Source: Deltaproteobacteria bacterium
Lineage (GTDB): Bacteria; Desulfobacterota; Desulfobacteria; Desulfobacterales; C00003060
Assembly: GCA_003647275.1 (NCBI GenBank)
Contig: QMMN01000015.1
Span: 1 to 45,503 of the forward strand
Reading direction: 5' to 3'
DNA length: 45,503 nucleotides
The notes beneath the pieces were generated by a model. That model was given only the letters and a program-made list of their open reading frames with translations, was not told the DNA's origin and did no database searches. Within the stretch, counting starts at the first letter, position 1; every line of letters begins with the position of its first letter. Positions 45,314-45,503 of the stretch are shown here, piece after piece. The position numbers were made by a program, and so were the translations under genes.

Positions 45314-45503
45314 TTATTTGTTTTCCACTACTTTGATGGCGTCATCAATGGCCTTATCCACCTCGCTGATATCATCAAACGGCTTTAAGAGGTACCCCAG
45401 GGCCCCATCCTGCATGGACTCTGATGCTCTCATCAGTGTTGTCTGTCCAGTCATCATGATGACTTGAATACCCGGATTTACATCTTTGATACGTCTTAGA
45501 AGT
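45314..45503 (-). CDS. Response regulator receiver domain, partial
   Basis: The window cuts the gene; the last 62 codons are present and end at TAA. They show the second half of a receiver domain: IQVIMMTGQ (conserved Thr), then DGALGYLLKPFD with the conserved Lys, and a final amphipathic helix ending in VENK. The phospho-acceptor Asp and any other domain lie beyond the window. The protein ends right after the receiver fold. Confidence 0.88.
   Translation of the reverse strand, partial: LLRRIKDVNPGIQVIMMTGQTTLMRASESMQDGALGYLLKPFDDISEVDKAIDDAIKVVENK

Noticed and set aside
1-45503. CRISPR arrays, tRNA or rRNA genes, complete insertion sequences
   Set aside because: No regular spacer-repeat pattern, no cloverleaf with TTCGA-type T-arm, and no transposase motifs were seen.

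Overview
The window looks like a chromosomal segment of a Gram-negative anaerobe, most likely a sulfate-reducing or related Desulfobacterota (former Deltaproteobacteria, Desulfobacterales-like). The basis is inference: an outer-membrane LptD, an ADP-forming acyl-CoA synthetase next to a phosphotransacetylase-type DRTGG protein, several radical SAM proteins, a nickel/cobalt ECF importer with NikK and NikL type periplasmic parts, many TPR and two-component proteins, and short palindromic repeats between genes. No plasmid, phage, CRISPR, rRNA or tRNA signature was found.

Layout. 1-5.3 kb, minus strand: acyl-CoA synthetase (ADP-forming), a DRTGG/BioD-like protein and rmuC. 5.5-11.2 kb, plus strand: a B12-binding-type radical SAM protein, then a tightly coupled run of a TPR protein with a SPASM-like cysteine motif, rnc, an Elp3-like radical SAM protein and a metallo-beta-lactamase-fold hydrolase. 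11.1-12.3 kb, minus: an unknown 182-aa protein and a YqgE/AlgH protein. 12.8-18.1 kb, plus: dksA and a PHP phosphoesterase, then a metal-uptake operon (NikK-like, CbiM/NikM, NikL-like, CbiQ, CbiO) behind a leader that contains an intrinsic terminator. 18.4-25.7 kb, mostly minus: rlmD, a ChaN-PDZ lipoprotein, dodecin, a NusG paralogue, lptD and rpsU. A small membrane protein and a decayed CoA-transferase fragment lie among them on the plus strand.

26.1-33.3 kb, minus: a GAF histidine kinase with a REC-TPR response regulator, then a group made of a diguanylate cyclase, a MinD/FlhG-like ATPase, a Yip1-like membrane protein, an M3-type metallopeptidase and a winged-helix/zinc-ribbon regulator. 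34.1-39.6 kb, plus: a PilZ-type protein with a helical insertion, a small unknown protein, a CHASE4 histidine kinase and a REC-kinase-REC hybrid. 40.0-45.2 kb, plus: two small Cys-rich proteins bracketing gyrA, gpsA and radC. The window ends inside a response regulator on the minus strand.

The common thread of 26-40 kb is signal transduction: a c-di-GMP synthase with a product-inhibition motif, a probable PilZ effector, and two kinase/regulator pairs. Points most worth following up are the SPASM-like TPR protein that lacks a radical SAM cluster motif, the terminator-bearing leader of the nickel/cobalt operon, the orphan NusG paralogue beside lptD, the CoA-transferase relic, methionine at the quinolone-contact position of GyrA, and several palindromic or structured intergenic elements, some present in two or three copies.
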